Shown piece after piece: positions 36,787 to 45,826 of a stretch of DNA of 64,000 nt; within the stretch, counting starts at the first letter, position 1; each line of letters opens with the position of its first letter. The translations under genes and the position numbers were made by a program. This stretch comes from Tautonia marina (lineage in GTDB: Bacteria > Planctomycetota > Planctomycetia > Isosphaerales > Isosphaeraceae), in NCBI RefSeq assembly GCF_009177065.1, contig NZ_WEZF01000011.1:62001-126000 (forward strand), given 5' to 3'. The notes below the pieces were generated by a model, which saw nothing but the letters and a program-made list of their open reading frames with translations, was not told where the DNA came from and ran no database searches.

Positions 36787-39700
36787 CGCTCGAAGGCCCC
36801 CGAGTCGCTCGGTTCGGGTGCCGGCTCAGGTGCCGGCTCGGGAGCCGGTTCCGATTCCGGTTCCGTCGGCTCAGGCTCTGAAGGAGCAGGCTCCGGTTCG
36901 GTGGGTGCCGGTTCGGTCGGCTCGGGCTCCGCGGCGGGCTCGGGCTCGGATGCAGGCTCGGCCTCGGTCGTCGCCGGGTCGGCGGGTTCCTCGTCGGCGG
37001 GGGGTTCGGGAACGTCGAGGCCGAGGCGTTCCAGGTAATAGGCGGCGATCGGGCCGCCGGGAAGCTCGGGATCGAGTTCGAGGCACGAGCGAAGCGGTTC
37101 GCCCGCCTCGCTCGGAACGCCCCCTTCGAGCAGGTTCAGACCGAGCGCGAATTCCCATTCGGCCTGCTGGCGAAGCTGATTGGGCACGCTCAGCGCGGCC
37201 TGAACGGCGGCCATCGGCTGGCCGGTGGTCATCAGGGTGGCCGTTTGAATGGCCTCTTGCGATCGGGAGGCACGTAGCTGCGGGATCGCAAGGTTCCGCC
37301 ACAGTTCCGAAGACGTCCGCGAGTCTCCCATCAGGAAGTAGACTCGCCCCTGGCGGAAGGGAACCGTGCCGGGGCCGGTGGAGAGGCTGACCTCGTCGCC
37401 ACCGCCGAGGTACGGAATCGCCTGGTCGGGGCGGCCGATGTCGCAGAGCAAATCGACCAGTTGCATGCGGACGGTCGCCAGGCCGATCCCCGATTTTTCG
37501 GCCTGCGTCAGATAGCTGAGGGCCAGCTCGGCAAGCCCCTGGTTCAGGGCCGCGCCTCCGAGCTGTGCCAGGTCGGCCTGGCCTTCCAGCTCGGCCTCTT
37601 CCAGCTGCGCTCGGATTTGCTCGATCTGCTCGGTCAGGCTTTCATAACCGCGTCGGATGCCTTCGACGAAGGCCAGATCCTCATCGGTCATCGCCTCCTC
37701 CGAGTCGAACAGGTCGAGCGTCGCGCCAAGCTGGTCGCGGGTCAGGTCGAGGAAACCGGACGATTCGTACAGGCCGGCCAGTTCCAGGTGAGCCCCGCGC
37801 AGGGCGATTTTCGCCTCGGCGTTGGCCGGAGGCTTGGGCACGGTCTGGATGAAGCTGTTCAAGGCCGTAATGCGCTGCAACTGGCGGAGCCGAAGGGGCG
37901 AGGGGGTCGTCCCCGCCATCATGGCCGGGTCTTCGGCATTGGCCAGAAGCTGGGCCTCTTGCTGGGCAAGGTAGCGGTAGGCGATGCTCAGGACGAAAAA
38001 GGCATCGGGGTCGTCTGGCCGAACGGCCAGAGCGTCCCGGCATTCCTGAATCGCCAGCAGGCAGACGGCGATGCTCGGCAGGGCGTCGGGATCACCCCCG
38101 GCGGCCCGGAGTCCGCGATCGAGCCAGCGGCGGGCGGCCAGCACGTGGGGCTGGATCGGCGCCAGGGCTCGAATGTTGGAGAAGCGGTCGAGCACGTCGG
38201 TCGGTCGGGGCGGTCGATCGAACGGTCGAGGGGGGTTGCCCCGGCCGAAGACGATCGCCTCGGCATCGAGCCGGCGCTCGCCGAAGAAGTCACGATCGGC
38301 CTGACTGACGACCGGGCTCTGGTCGAGGCGGCCGTAAAGCAAGACCTGGCCGTCGTCGTAGAAGCCGATCCAGTCGGGGCTGGCGTCGAGGGCGTCGGTC
38401 AGGCGCGATCGCAGCTCGCCGGCGCCGGGAAGATCGACCATCAAGACACTCACGCCGTAGCGGTCGAGGATCTCTCGCCAGGTGTCCGTTTCGCCGTCGG
38501 CGATCGCGCGGCGAACGTATTCGTAATCCTCAAGCACGTCGGAGACGACCGACCGCGGCAGACGGCTATCGGCGAAGACCTGACGGTTCGGATAGGCCCG
38601 CCAGTTCATCGCATCGCCGAGCGAGAGCCGAAGGTTCATCACCCGGCCTTCAATCGGGGCATCGCGGAGATAATCGGCCGCTTCAAATGCGAAACGGTCG
38701 GCCTCCAGACCGAAGCCGAAGGGGGGCTCGCCGAAGCGCTTGCCGTAGCCGGTCAGACCGGCCAGAGTCACCACGGTGATCATCCCGATCGTCGCCAGAC
38801 GGCCCCCGACCGACCAGACTCGCCAGCCGGCTCCCATGCGGCCCTCGGTGCCGAACGTTTCCTGGAACCACTCCTGCCCGTTGAGCGCCAGGCAGACGGC
38901 CAGCACCACGCCCATCACGTCCTGATACCGCCAGAGCAAACCGGCGATCGCCATGGCAACCAGGAACATCAGGAATCGGCCCAGGTCGAACCGCTTCCGG
39001 TTGAGTACGAAGGAGATCAGGCCCAGGAAGATCAGCGAGAAGTAGTAACTGAGAATCGAGCTGTACTCGACGCCGAAGAACAGCTCTCGGCTCCGCTCAC
39101 CGCGAGAACCGAAGGGCAAGAGCGTTACCTGCTCCTGCATCAGGGCTTCGGGAGCCGGGCGGAAGACGTCGAGCAGCGGCGAGAACCCGGACGAGAAGGC
39201 AAGGACCGTCGACGGGTTGGCCAGACAGGCCAGAGCGCTGAGACCAAGAACCGCCAGCCCCGGGACCAGTCCCGGAGCATTGGCCTCGACCCGGTCCGAT
39301 CGGCCCGACTTCAGCCCGGAACCGATCACGACGGCGGCCAGCAGCAACAGGCCCACAGCGAACGACAGATCGACGTTGACCCACAGCGCGAAGAGCGGGA
39401 TCACCGCGAACAGTGCCCCCCGACGCCCCAGGTTGTACGTCCAGTGCAGCAGCAGAAGCATGATGACCAGCAACAGCAGGCCCCAGGTCGAAGGGGACAC
39501 CACCCCTCCCATGCCGACCATGCCGCCGAGCGAAATCCGCAACGGCTGTCCGCCCAGCGGCGTCACGATCGCTCCTAGGGCCAGCACGGTCGTCACCGCG
39601 ACCCACCAGAGGCCCGGCCCCGGCCTTCGAATCATCAGTAGCATCAGGGCCGCCAGCACGCGGAGCGTTGCATTGACCGCCACCAAAGCCGCCGCGCCGA

Positions 39701-40124
39701 ATCGCTCTCGTTGTTCGGGAGGACGCTCCAACGTGTCGGCCAGGCTCTGGCCCAGCTCGTAAACGTGGTACGAAGCCCACTGAAAGAGCCAGGGAATGTT
39801 GACCCAGCGGGTTCCTTCGGGAACGGCGTACGAGAACGGTTCGGTCGTGATGGGACCGCCGGTCTGGTCAATCAACTGACCGACCCGCAAGTGGCTCCAG
39901 AGCACGGAGTTATCAATAATGGTCGCCGAGGCGACGAAACACAGTAAGAGCGCGAAGCCGGCCACGAACAGGTCGTAGTAGGCGTTCCACTCCTGGACAC
40001 GCTGGGGAGTCATCGGCTCGGGAGGCGGGGTCGAGGCTTCGGCCACGGCGGCTTCGGTCCCGGCCTCCGGCTCCGGTTCTCCCGGTGCTCCGGCGGTTCG
40101 GTCGGACGGCTTCGGTGTCTTCAT
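36783..40124 (-). CDS. Large membrane protein with TPR-like domain and Glu/Pro repeat tail
   Basis: 1113 residues. About ten to twelve hydrophobic helices fill residues 45-500, starting FVAGFALLLCFVASATIIDN. A soluble part follows with an ILDRYGVSVLMVD segment like those after polytopic glycosyltransferase-type domains, then TPR-like helical pairs (about 680-1040). The last about 65 residues are EPEP/EPAP repeats. No catalytic motif was recognised. It may be an envelope protein acting with other membrane factors. The start codon at 40124 has a GAG-rich leader. Translational coupling to the thioesterase gene is seen at the 3' end. Confidence 0.8.
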   Translation of the reverse strand: MKTPKPSDRTAGAPGEPEPEAGTEAAVAEASTPPPEPMTPQRVQEWNAYYDLFVAGFALLLCFVASATIIDNSVLWSHLRVGQLIDQTGGPITTEPFSYAVPEGTRWVNIPWLFQWASYHVYELGQSLADTLERPPEQRERFGAAALVAVNATLRVLAALMLLMIRRPGPGLWWVAVTTVLALGAIVTPLGGQPLRISLGGMVGMGGVVSPSTWGLLLLVIMLLLLHWTYNLGRRGALFAVIPLFALWVNVDLSFAVGLLLLAAVVIGSGLKSGRSDRVEANAPGLVPGLAVLGLSALACLANPSTVLAFSSGFSPLLDVFRPAPEALMQEQVTLLPFGSRGERSRELFFGVEYSSILSYYFSLIFLGLISFVLNRKRFDLGRFLMFLVAMAIAGLLWRYQDVMGVVLAVCLALNGQEWFQETFGTEGRMGAGWRVWSVGGRLATIGMITVVTLAGLTGYGKRFGEPPFGFGLEADRFAFEAADYLRDAPIEGRVMNLRLSLGDAMNWRAYPNRQVFADSRLPRSVVSDVLEDYEYVRRAIADGETDTWREILDRYGVSVLMVDLPGAGELRSRLTDALDASPDWIGFYDDGQVLLYGRLDQSPVVSQADRDFFGERRLDAEAIVFGRGNPPRPFDRPPRPTDVLDRFSNIRALAPIQPHVLAARRWLDRGLRAAGGDPDALPSIAVCLLAIQECRDALAVRPDDPDAFFVLSIAYRYLAQQEAQLLANAEDPAMMAGTTPSPLRLRQLQRITALNSFIQTVPKPPANAEAKIALRGAHLELAGLYESSGFLDLTRDQLGATLDLFDSEEAMTDEDLAFVEGIRRGYESLTEQIEQIRAQLEEAELEGQADLAQLGGAALNQGLAELALSYLTQAEKSGIGLATVRMQLVDLLCDIGRPDQAIPYLGGGDEVSLSTGPGTVPFRQGRVYFLMGDSRTSSELWRNLAIPQLRASRSQEAIQTATLMTTGQPMAAVQAALSVPNQLRQQAEWEFALGLNLLEGGVPSEAGEPLRSCLELDPELPGGPIAAYYLERLGLDVPEPPADEEPADPATTEAEPASEPEPAAEPEPTEPAPTEPEPAPSEPEPTEPESEPAPEPAPEPAPEPSDSGAFER
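36795..36990 (-). repeat. Degenerate Glu/Pro-coding short tandem repeats
   Basis: The 3' end of the TPR-membrane gene is made of short units such as GGTTCGGGTGCCGG and GGCTCGG variants, coding for EP, EPAP and EPTEP. The repetition makes the region prone to length change by slippage. Confidence 0.7.
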
Positions 40125-40361
40125 CTCGGGATGAGCAAATGAGTTCGGAAAATGGAGGCGGACCGAGATCCCGGACCGCTTTTGAGATGCATCTTATGCT
40201 AGGTCGCGCCCCCGAGCCCGGTCAAGGGGGCGGAACCTTCCCGGCATCGATCCGAAGGGGGTCACGGCGGGCCTTCACCCTCGGCGAACGATCGGCTCCT
40301 CGAACGCGTTCGGGAGTCTCGTCCGTCCGTCCTTTTTTTTCTCAATCGGGGAGTCTCGTTC

Positions 40362-41165
40362 ATGGCTGCCGCTGCCTCGAAACCACATCCCGCGGCCATT
40401 CTGATCGAAAACGGCGCCCCCCTGGTCGGTGTGCTGTTCTTCGGCTGGTCGGTCGCGCCGGTGATGGTGGTTTACTGGATCGAGAACGGTCTGCGAGGGC
40501 TCGAAACCGCCGTCCGAATGCTGTTGGCGTCTGGTCCGGTCACCTCGATGACCGGCTTGCTGCCCGGCCTCCTTCAGCACCGGCTGGAGAGCATCGCCCG
40601 GCAGGCCCGCGCCGCGAACCCCGAGGGTGACGCCTCCCTCTCGCCCGCCGAGCCCGCCGAGCCCGCCGAGCCCGTCTCAAGACCACCAATCGCCTCGCTC
40701 CCGGCGATTGGACTGGCTGGGCGGGTCGGCATGGTGCTGTTCTTCCTCGTCCATTACGGCCTGTTCTGGGTGGTGCATGGGGTCTTCGTGTTCGTCCTGT
40801 TCGTCAATTGGGGACCGGCGGGAGGCTTCGGCGGATTCTCCGGCATGGGGGGCGGAGCCGCGGCTTCGGGGTTGCCGACGGGGCAGATTGCCCTGGCCGG
40901 AGTCTTGATCGGCGTCACGCTGGGCGCCTCGGTCCTCCGCGATCTGCTCCAGCGCGACACCGATCGGCCGCAGCCCTCGCCGATCAGTCTCATGATCCGG
41001 GCCTACGGTCGGGTGATGCTGCTGCATGTGGTTTTGATCTTCGGCGGGTTCGCCATCATGCTCCTCGGATCACCGACCCCGGCGCTGGTCTTGCTCATCG
41101 GCTTGAAGACCGCCGCCGAGCTGCTGGCCGCCAATCGGCTCGACGCTCCGCCCTCTTCGGCCTAA
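40362..41165 (+). CDS. DUF6498-like integral membrane protein
   Basis: 267 residues with five or six hydrophobic helices. NGAPLVGVLFFGWSVAPVMVVYWIENGL near the N-terminus, FFLVHYGLFWVVHGVFVFVLF in the middle and VMLLHVVLIFGGFAIMLLGSP with ALVLLIGLKTAAEL near the end match the DUF6498 layout. The central segment has an AEPAEPAEP low-complexity run and a Gly-rich loop. Function unknown. An SRPBCC protein gene starts 53 bp downstream on the same strand. Confidence 0.8.
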   Translation: MAAAASKPHPAAILIENGAPLVGVLFFGWSVAPVMVVYWIENGLRGLETAVRMLLASGPVTSMTGLLPGLLQHRLESIARQARAANPEGDASLSPAEPAEPAEPVSRPPIASLPAIGLAGRVGMVLFFLVHYGLFWVVHGVFVFVLFVNWGPAGGFGGFSGMGGGAAASGLPTGQIALAGVLIGVTLGASVLRDLLQRDTDRPQPSPISLMIRAYGRVMLLHVVLIFGGFAIMLLGSPTPALVLLIGLKTAAELLAANRLDAPPSSA

Positions 41166-41218
41166 ACCGAACGTGGTACGCTCCAACCGTCTCCCCCTTG
41201 CCGACGAGCCCTCCGCCC

Positions 41219-41686
41219 ATGACCTTCGTCAAAGAAACCCGGATCGCCGCGTCTCCCGAAGCCGTCTTCGCGTTCCACGAAAGCCCGGGAGCGTTGCAAC
41301 GCCTCATTCCTCCCTGGGAACACGTCCACGTCGAGCAGCAGGCCGACTCGATCAAGCCGGGGGCTCGGGTCGTTCTGGTGTCGAAGGTCGGCCCCGTCCC
41401 CATGCGATGGGTCGCCGAGCATACCGAGTACGAGCCTCCGCACCGCTTTGCCGACCGCCAGGTTTCCGGCCCCTTCGCCCGCTGGTACCACGTTCACTCG
41501 TTTCTTGACGACGGGCAGGGGGGCACGATCCTCCGCGACGAGGTCGAGTACGAGCCTCCGATGGGCCTGCTCGGCCGTTTGTTCGGCGACAACATCATCC
41601 GCCACAAACTTCAAAAAATGTTTGACTACCGGCACGACGTCACCAAGCGCATCGTCGAATCCGGCGAGTTCAACCCGACCGGCTGA
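41219..41686 (+). CDS. SRPBCC family ligand-binding protein
   Basis: 155 residues from ATG 41219. MTFVKETRIAASPEAVFAFHESPGALQRLIPPWE opens the helix-grip fold, followed by VEQQADSIKPGARVVL, MRWVAEHTEYEPPHRFADRQVSGPFARWYHVHSF and EVEYEPPMGLLGRLFGDNIIRHKLQKMFDYRH. This is the SRPBCC pattern of uncharacterised cell-division-inhibitor-like proteins. A hydrophobic ligand is likely but unidentified. Confidence 0.88.
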   Translation: MTFVKETRIAASPEAVFAFHESPGALQRLIPPWEHVHVEQQADSIKPGARVVLVSKVGPVPMRWVAEHTEYEPPHRFADRQVSGPFARWYHVHSFLDDGQGGTILRDEVEYEPPMGLLGRLFGDNIIRHKLQKMFDYRHDVTKRIVESGEFNPTG

Positions 41687-41809
41687 AGCCGGACTCCTGA
41701 CCGCAAGACGAATGCGATCGAAAGAGGATCGCCTGAGTGGCCCGTCGTTACGAGTCGACTCAGGCGTCCTCCGAAGCACCAGGGCTAGCGTCACGCAAAA
41801 GGCGTCGCG

Positions 41810-42366
41810 TCAATTGGCGAGGGGCACAAGCTGCCGGGCGTGCCAGATCAGCGGGCTGGACAGGCTGGGAACAGCCGCGGCGCTGTTCATGGCGGCCTGG
41901 CTGAGAATCCTCTGCGCCCGGGCACTGTTCGGGCCGTTGCCGGCCGCGACCTGTTCGAGCAGCGACCGATGCGCCCACGAGATCGGCAGCGCCGGCGGCC
42001 TCGGCACGGTCGAGCCCCGTGAGGCGGGGCCAGACCGATCCGCACCGCCTCTCGCCCGAAGGTCGTCACGTACGAACCATCCGGACTGTTCCCCACGATC
42101 GGGTTGCCACAGATGTCCTCGACTCCCGAGATCACCAGCTGGTAGCGGTCATGCACGTTCAAGAGCCGAGTGGGGAAGAGCGTGACCGTCTGGGTGAACG
42201 GGTCGTAAACCACCTCCTTGAGGCTCAGCGGGATCAGCACCCCCGGACGGTGGGGCGCGAACATCGACAATTGATAGTTCGCCGCGTTGCTGGCCGTTGC
42301 CGGGTCAAGGGCTCCGTTGAAGGAGACGACAATCCGAGTCGGCTCGTGGTGGACCCCCTCCCGCAC
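41810..42366 (-). pseudogene. Decayed surface-protein fragment with Ig-like domain
   Basis: From 42366 the frame reads PTRIVVSFNGALDPATASNAANYQL, then EVVYDPFTQTVTLFPTRLL and YQLVISGVEDICGNPIVGN, as in SbsA/Big_5-like Ig domains of planctomycete surface proteins. It then becomes Arg-rich nonsense, while another frame from about 42000 reads SWAHRSLLEQVAAGNGP and on to HARQLVPLAN, ending at 41810. The two halves look like one C-terminus broken by a frameshift. The long N-terminal part of such proteins is absent, so this is a truncated remnant. Confidence 0.6.
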
Positions 42367-43148
42367 AAGGCCCGTGACACCGAGAGGTCACCAATGGGCA
42401 GAAACCCCCTCTCTCGGCCGATTCCGCCCCTCGTCGCGGCCGTGATCCCGATTGATGGAGGTCTTTCCAAACCGATTCTTCAAACCATTGAGGCGAAACA
42501 TGGTGACGTAACTCCATCTACGCTCGGGTGTCGAACAAGAAGGAACGAACGCACCTCTTTTGGAGGACGACCCAGCATCGGATCTCCCCGCTCACCAGGC
42601 CATCATTGCATTCAACGTGTCGCGAGGCTCTTGCCCGGCCCCAGAACTTCGATTCGGGCCTCGTCGCCCGACGAAAAGAATATGCGGCCGTCCCTCCGCA
42701 CTTACCTCTTTTATTCAACACCAAGGAACCGAGTCGAGATCCTCCTGGCCTGTGAATTCAAAATATCAAGAGAATCCGCGGAGCAAGTTTGAGGCCGATC
42801 GGCCCCGTCTTGATTCAGGACAGTTCCCTCAGCGCTGGCTGCCTCGAACCGTCGGCCTGCGTCGTGTGTCCGAACCCTTTGCAGTCCTGACCCCGATCAA
42901 GGGAGCCCCAACCGCATGCCCTTGCGAGAACTCGACCTCAATTTTTCCCCGTGGAACGCGAAGATCATCTCAAGTCCGGGTGTGCCGGGGATCGATTGGT
43001 GAAATTTGTGGTCTTCGATGTTCGGTCGAAGCAGGGTACAATGAGTTGGACCCAGGCAGAACGATCGGCAATGCGGCGGCCAGGCGTCTCGAATCGGATC
43101 GAACGCGACTCCGTCGATGACCGGCGAGTCCAGAGCGGATCGCAACCT
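42367..43148. other. Intergenic region without recognised gene
   Basis: About 780 bp between the surface-protein remnant and the zinc-ribbon membrane protein gene. Composition drifts toward lower GC around 42500-43040. Frames crossing it have no recognisable domain. A -10-like TACAAT lies near its plus-strand end. Confidence 0.5.
43020..43042 (+). promoter_or_regulatory. Weak candidate promoter of the zinc-ribbon membrane protein gene
   Basis: TACAAT at 43037-43042 is a good -10; 17-18 bp upstream is only a poor -35 (TTCGAT-like). It lies 106 bp before the ATG. Confidence 0.3.
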
Positions 43149-44324
43149 ATGCCTGCGAGGACACAATGCCCCCGGTGCGAGACGGTGCTGAACGTTCCCG
43201 TCGGCGCCGAGGGGAAAAAATTGAAGTGTCCCCGATGCACCACGACCTTCCGGGTCGGCGATGCCGGGTCAACGGCCAGACCCTCTCAACCGAGCGTGGA
43301 CACGGCGACAGCGGTTTCTTCCCCCTCCTCGAACCACGTTCCCCGTCGGCCCCCGTCCGACTCGGACGCTCCAGGGCGGCCCGCCGTCCCTCCCGTCTCC
43401 TCGCGCCGCCCCCCTTCAGACGACGACGAGCCGGATCTGCCCGTCATCTCCGGAGACCTGCGCGACCAGTTCAACCTGCCGCTCCTGTTTGAGGAAGACG
43501 AGGACCGTCCGGCCAGCCCGCCGAAACCGTCTCCTCCGAAGCCGAAACCGGCTGAGCCCCCCGCGCAGCCCCCCTCCTCGGGAGTCTTCCCGACCGCTCC
43601 GGCCGAGGGGCCTTCTCCCTACGCCGAGGCCGACGCCGCCGGCCTGATCGAGGATGACGAGCCCGTACGCCCCCGCCGCAAGACCGGGGCCGAGGCCCGC
43701 TTCACCACCCGACGCTGCTCCTGCGGCGGCGTCGTCCCGGCCGGCATGTCGATCTGCCCCCGATGCCACACCGACATCGAAACCGGGCAACGCGACGAGG
43801 AGTTCGACCTGCTCGACGAACCCCCGCCGCTTCCTCCCCCGCCGACCCCGTTCGGCGTCCTGATCGTCGGCTTCACCTCCGCCCTCGTCGGCGCCGGCCT
43901 GGCGATCGCCTCGATCGCGCTTTATTTCGTGCAAAGTGGGCTCCCCTATCGGTGGGGGTTCCTCTTGCTGGCGGCCGTCAGTGCCTTCGGGGTGTTCGCC
44001 GCCGTTCGACTGATCCGCAACCGATCGGCCCGGTTCCTGATCGCCGCCCTGATCCTCGGCGGCCTGGTCGATGTCGTCGCCCTGATCGTCATGCCGATCG
44101 CCCTGGCCTCGTCGGCTCCCGTCGATTCGTTCCAGGTCGCCCGCCCCTCCTCCGACGATTCCGCCCCGGTCGTCGACACCGTCCTCGTCCCCCGAATCGT
44201 CCCCCTGACCGAGCGGATCGCCTGGGACAAGGTCAACCTTGGCCTGGCCATCCTCGCCGTCACCGTCACCGTCTCCATCTACCTCACCTCTCCCACCGTC
44301 CGCCGCTACACCCAGCGCCGCTAG
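43149..44324 (+). CDS. Zinc-ribbon membrane protein (MJ0042-type N-terminus)
   Basis: 391 residues from ATG 43149. The N-terminus CPRCETVLNVPVGAEGKKLKCPRCTTTF is an MJ0042-type zinc finger with CxxC pairs. A Pro/Ser-rich linker follows, then a second ribbon CSCGGVVPAGMSICPRC (about 200-215). Four or five hydrophobic helices make up the C-terminal third. Such two-ribbon membrane proteins are frequent in planctomycetes and have no known function. The stop codon is followed directly by the truncated RHS frame, so the junction lies exactly at the gene end. Confidence 0.85.
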   Translation: MPARTQCPRCETVLNVPVGAEGKKLKCPRCTTTFRVGDAGSTARPSQPSVDTATAVSSPSSNHVPRRPPSDSDAPGRPAVPPVSSRRPPSDDDEPDLPVISGDLRDQFNLPLLFEEDEDRPASPPKPSPPKPKPAEPPAQPPSSGVFPTAPAEGPSPYAEADAAGLIEDDEPVRPRRKTGAEARFTTRRCSCGGVVPAGMSICPRCHTDIETGQRDEEFDLLDEPPPLPPPPTPFGVLIVGFTSALVGAGLAIASIALYFVQSGLPYRWGFLLLAAVSAFGVFAAVRLIRNRSARFLIAALILGGLVDVVALIVMPIALASSAPVDSFQVARPSSDDSAPVVDTVLVPRIVPLTERIAWDKVNLGLAILAVTVTVSIYLTSPTVRRYTQRR

Positions 44325-44390
44325 CGAGACCTTGACCGCACCGGCGGGTTCACCACCTTCGCCTACGACCACCGCAACCGCCTGACCGGC

Positions 44391-45818
44391 GTGGTCCGCA
44401 CCGACGCCTCGGGCGCCGAGACCGCCCGCGTCAGCTACTCCTACGACGCCCTGGACCGCCGCATCCGCGTCCAGGCCGACGCCGACGGGGCCGGCCCCGG
44501 GGCGCCCGCGACCACCTGGACGGTCTACGACGACCCGCACGCCTATGCCGACTTCGACGGCTCCGGCACGCTGCAAACCCGCTACCTGCACGGGCCGGCC
44601 GTGGACATGCTCCTGGCCCGCACCTCGGCGGCCGGCACCTCCGCCTGGTACCTGACCGACCGCCTCGGCAGCGTCCGCGACCTGGCCAGCACCTCGGGCA
44701 CGGTGATCAACCACGTCGCCTACGACGGCTTCGGGAAGGTGCTCAGCGAGTCCAGCCCAGCCCACGGCGACCGCTTCAAGTTCACCGGCCGCGAGCAGGA
44801 CGCCGTCACCGGCCTGCAGTACAACCGCGCCCGCTACTACGACGCGGCGATCGGCCGCTGGACGCAGGAGGACCCCATCGGCTTCGCCGCGGGCGACGCC
44901 AACCTGTATCGCTACGTCGGCAACGGCCCGACGAACTTCGTCGATCCCGACGGGTTGCAGAAGCGCTACTGGGGGCAATCGCTCGTCGAGGCGGGCCGGT
45001 GGTCCTGGGATGTCGGGTCCGCCGGCGCCTTGGGGGCGCTCCAGGGCGTGGCCAACCTCGCCAATGGGGTGACAGATGTCGCCGCCGAAACGGGCAACAT
45101 GCTCATCGACCATTCAGTGCCGGGAAGGCACATTATCTCGCGATGGGTACCCTGCGTGGGATATGATATACCCTCGCCCGACTGGAGCCGGGACCTCATC
45201 GTCCACGAGAGCGAGACGTGCCACAACATCAGTAAATTCTCCGGTGGAACGGGTTTGACGTTTCTCGTCTCCGCTCCGAACGGGGTCCGGAGCGTCGCGG
45301 GTCGTATCGTTCCCTGGGCGGGAAAAGCAAGGCATTCCCTCGCTCCAACCAGAAATTTCGCAAAATACGGTAGTGCCCAACAACGCCAGACAGTGTTAAA
45401 TCAGGCAAGGGCCACAGGAACGCTTAGTGAAGCTAAAGGGGTTGTAAATTCGTTCCGAGAGATGAAGCGGCTCGGTTACGAATTGCAGGATGTTTCCTTG
45501 CGATACAGAGGCAATCAAGGCTTGGATTTAATTTTCCACAACGGCAGTCGCCATGCAGTCGTTGAGGCAAAGCACGGCAAATCTTTGTCACTCCTGAAAA
45601 CGGACAAAGGTTGCTTGCGTCAAGGAAGTCTCGATTATAACATTAGTCGACTTGAACGTTACATTCAATACGGTGACGGAACCCACAACCACTTGGCCAA
45701 CCAACTGCTTAACGAAGCGTACATCGGGCAGTTGGAGAGCTTCGGAACCTTCTACCGTAGCGGTCGAGTGCTGGAGCTGCCAATTGGCTGGCCGAATGTT
45801 CCTCCAATTCGTAGGTGA
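44391..45818 (+). CDS. RHS-repeat C-terminal fragment with PD-(D/E)XK-like nuclease toxin tip
   Basis: 475 residues if started at GTG 44391. RHS coding actually begins at 44325, directly after the preceding stop, with no start codon, so the gene is 5'-truncated. YD-type core blocks (SYDALDRRI, YLTDRLGSVRDL, RYYDAAIGRWTQEDPIGF and the core-associated NGPTNFVDPDG ending near 189) are followed by a variable tip. The tip contains GNQGLDLIFHNG and HAVVEAKHG, giving Asp379, Glu392 and Lys394 in the D-x(n)-E-x-K pattern of restriction-fold nucleases. It is AT-rich compared with the core. An immunity gene starts 8 nt after its stop. Whether the fragment is translated is unclear. Confidence 0.8.
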   Translation: MVRTDASGAETARVSYSYDALDRRIRVQADADGAGPGAPATTWTVYDDPHAYADFDGSGTLQTRYLHGPAVDMLLARTSAAGTSAWYLTDRLGSVRDLASTSGTVINHVAYDGFGKVLSESSPAHGDRFKFTGREQDAVTGLQYNRARYYDAAIGRWTQEDPIGFAAGDANLYRYVGNGPTNFVDPDGLQKRYWGQSLVEAGRWSWDVGSAGALGALQGVANLANGVTDVAAETGNMLIDHSVPGRHIISRWVPCVGYDIPSPDWSRDLIVHESETCHNISKFSGGTGLTFLVSAPNGVRSVAGRIVPWAGKARHSLAPTRNFAKYGSAQQRQTVLNQARATGTLSEAKGVVNSFREMKRLGYELQDVSLRYRGNQGLDLIFHNGSRHAVVEAKHGKSLSLLKTDKGCLRQGSLDYNISRLERYIQYGDGTHNHLANQLLNEAYIGQLESFGTFYRSGRVLELPIGWPNVPPIRR

Positions 45819-45826
45819 CTTGAATC

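Noticed and set aside
37461-39578. A long plus-strand frame opposite the TPR-membrane protein
   Set aside because: The minus-strand frame has membrane helices and TPR-like pairs and a start; the opposite frame has none.
43416-45113. A minus-strand frame across the zinc-ribbon and RHS genes
   Set aside because: It spans two recognisable plus-strand genes and is Gly/Val/Asp-rich without domains.
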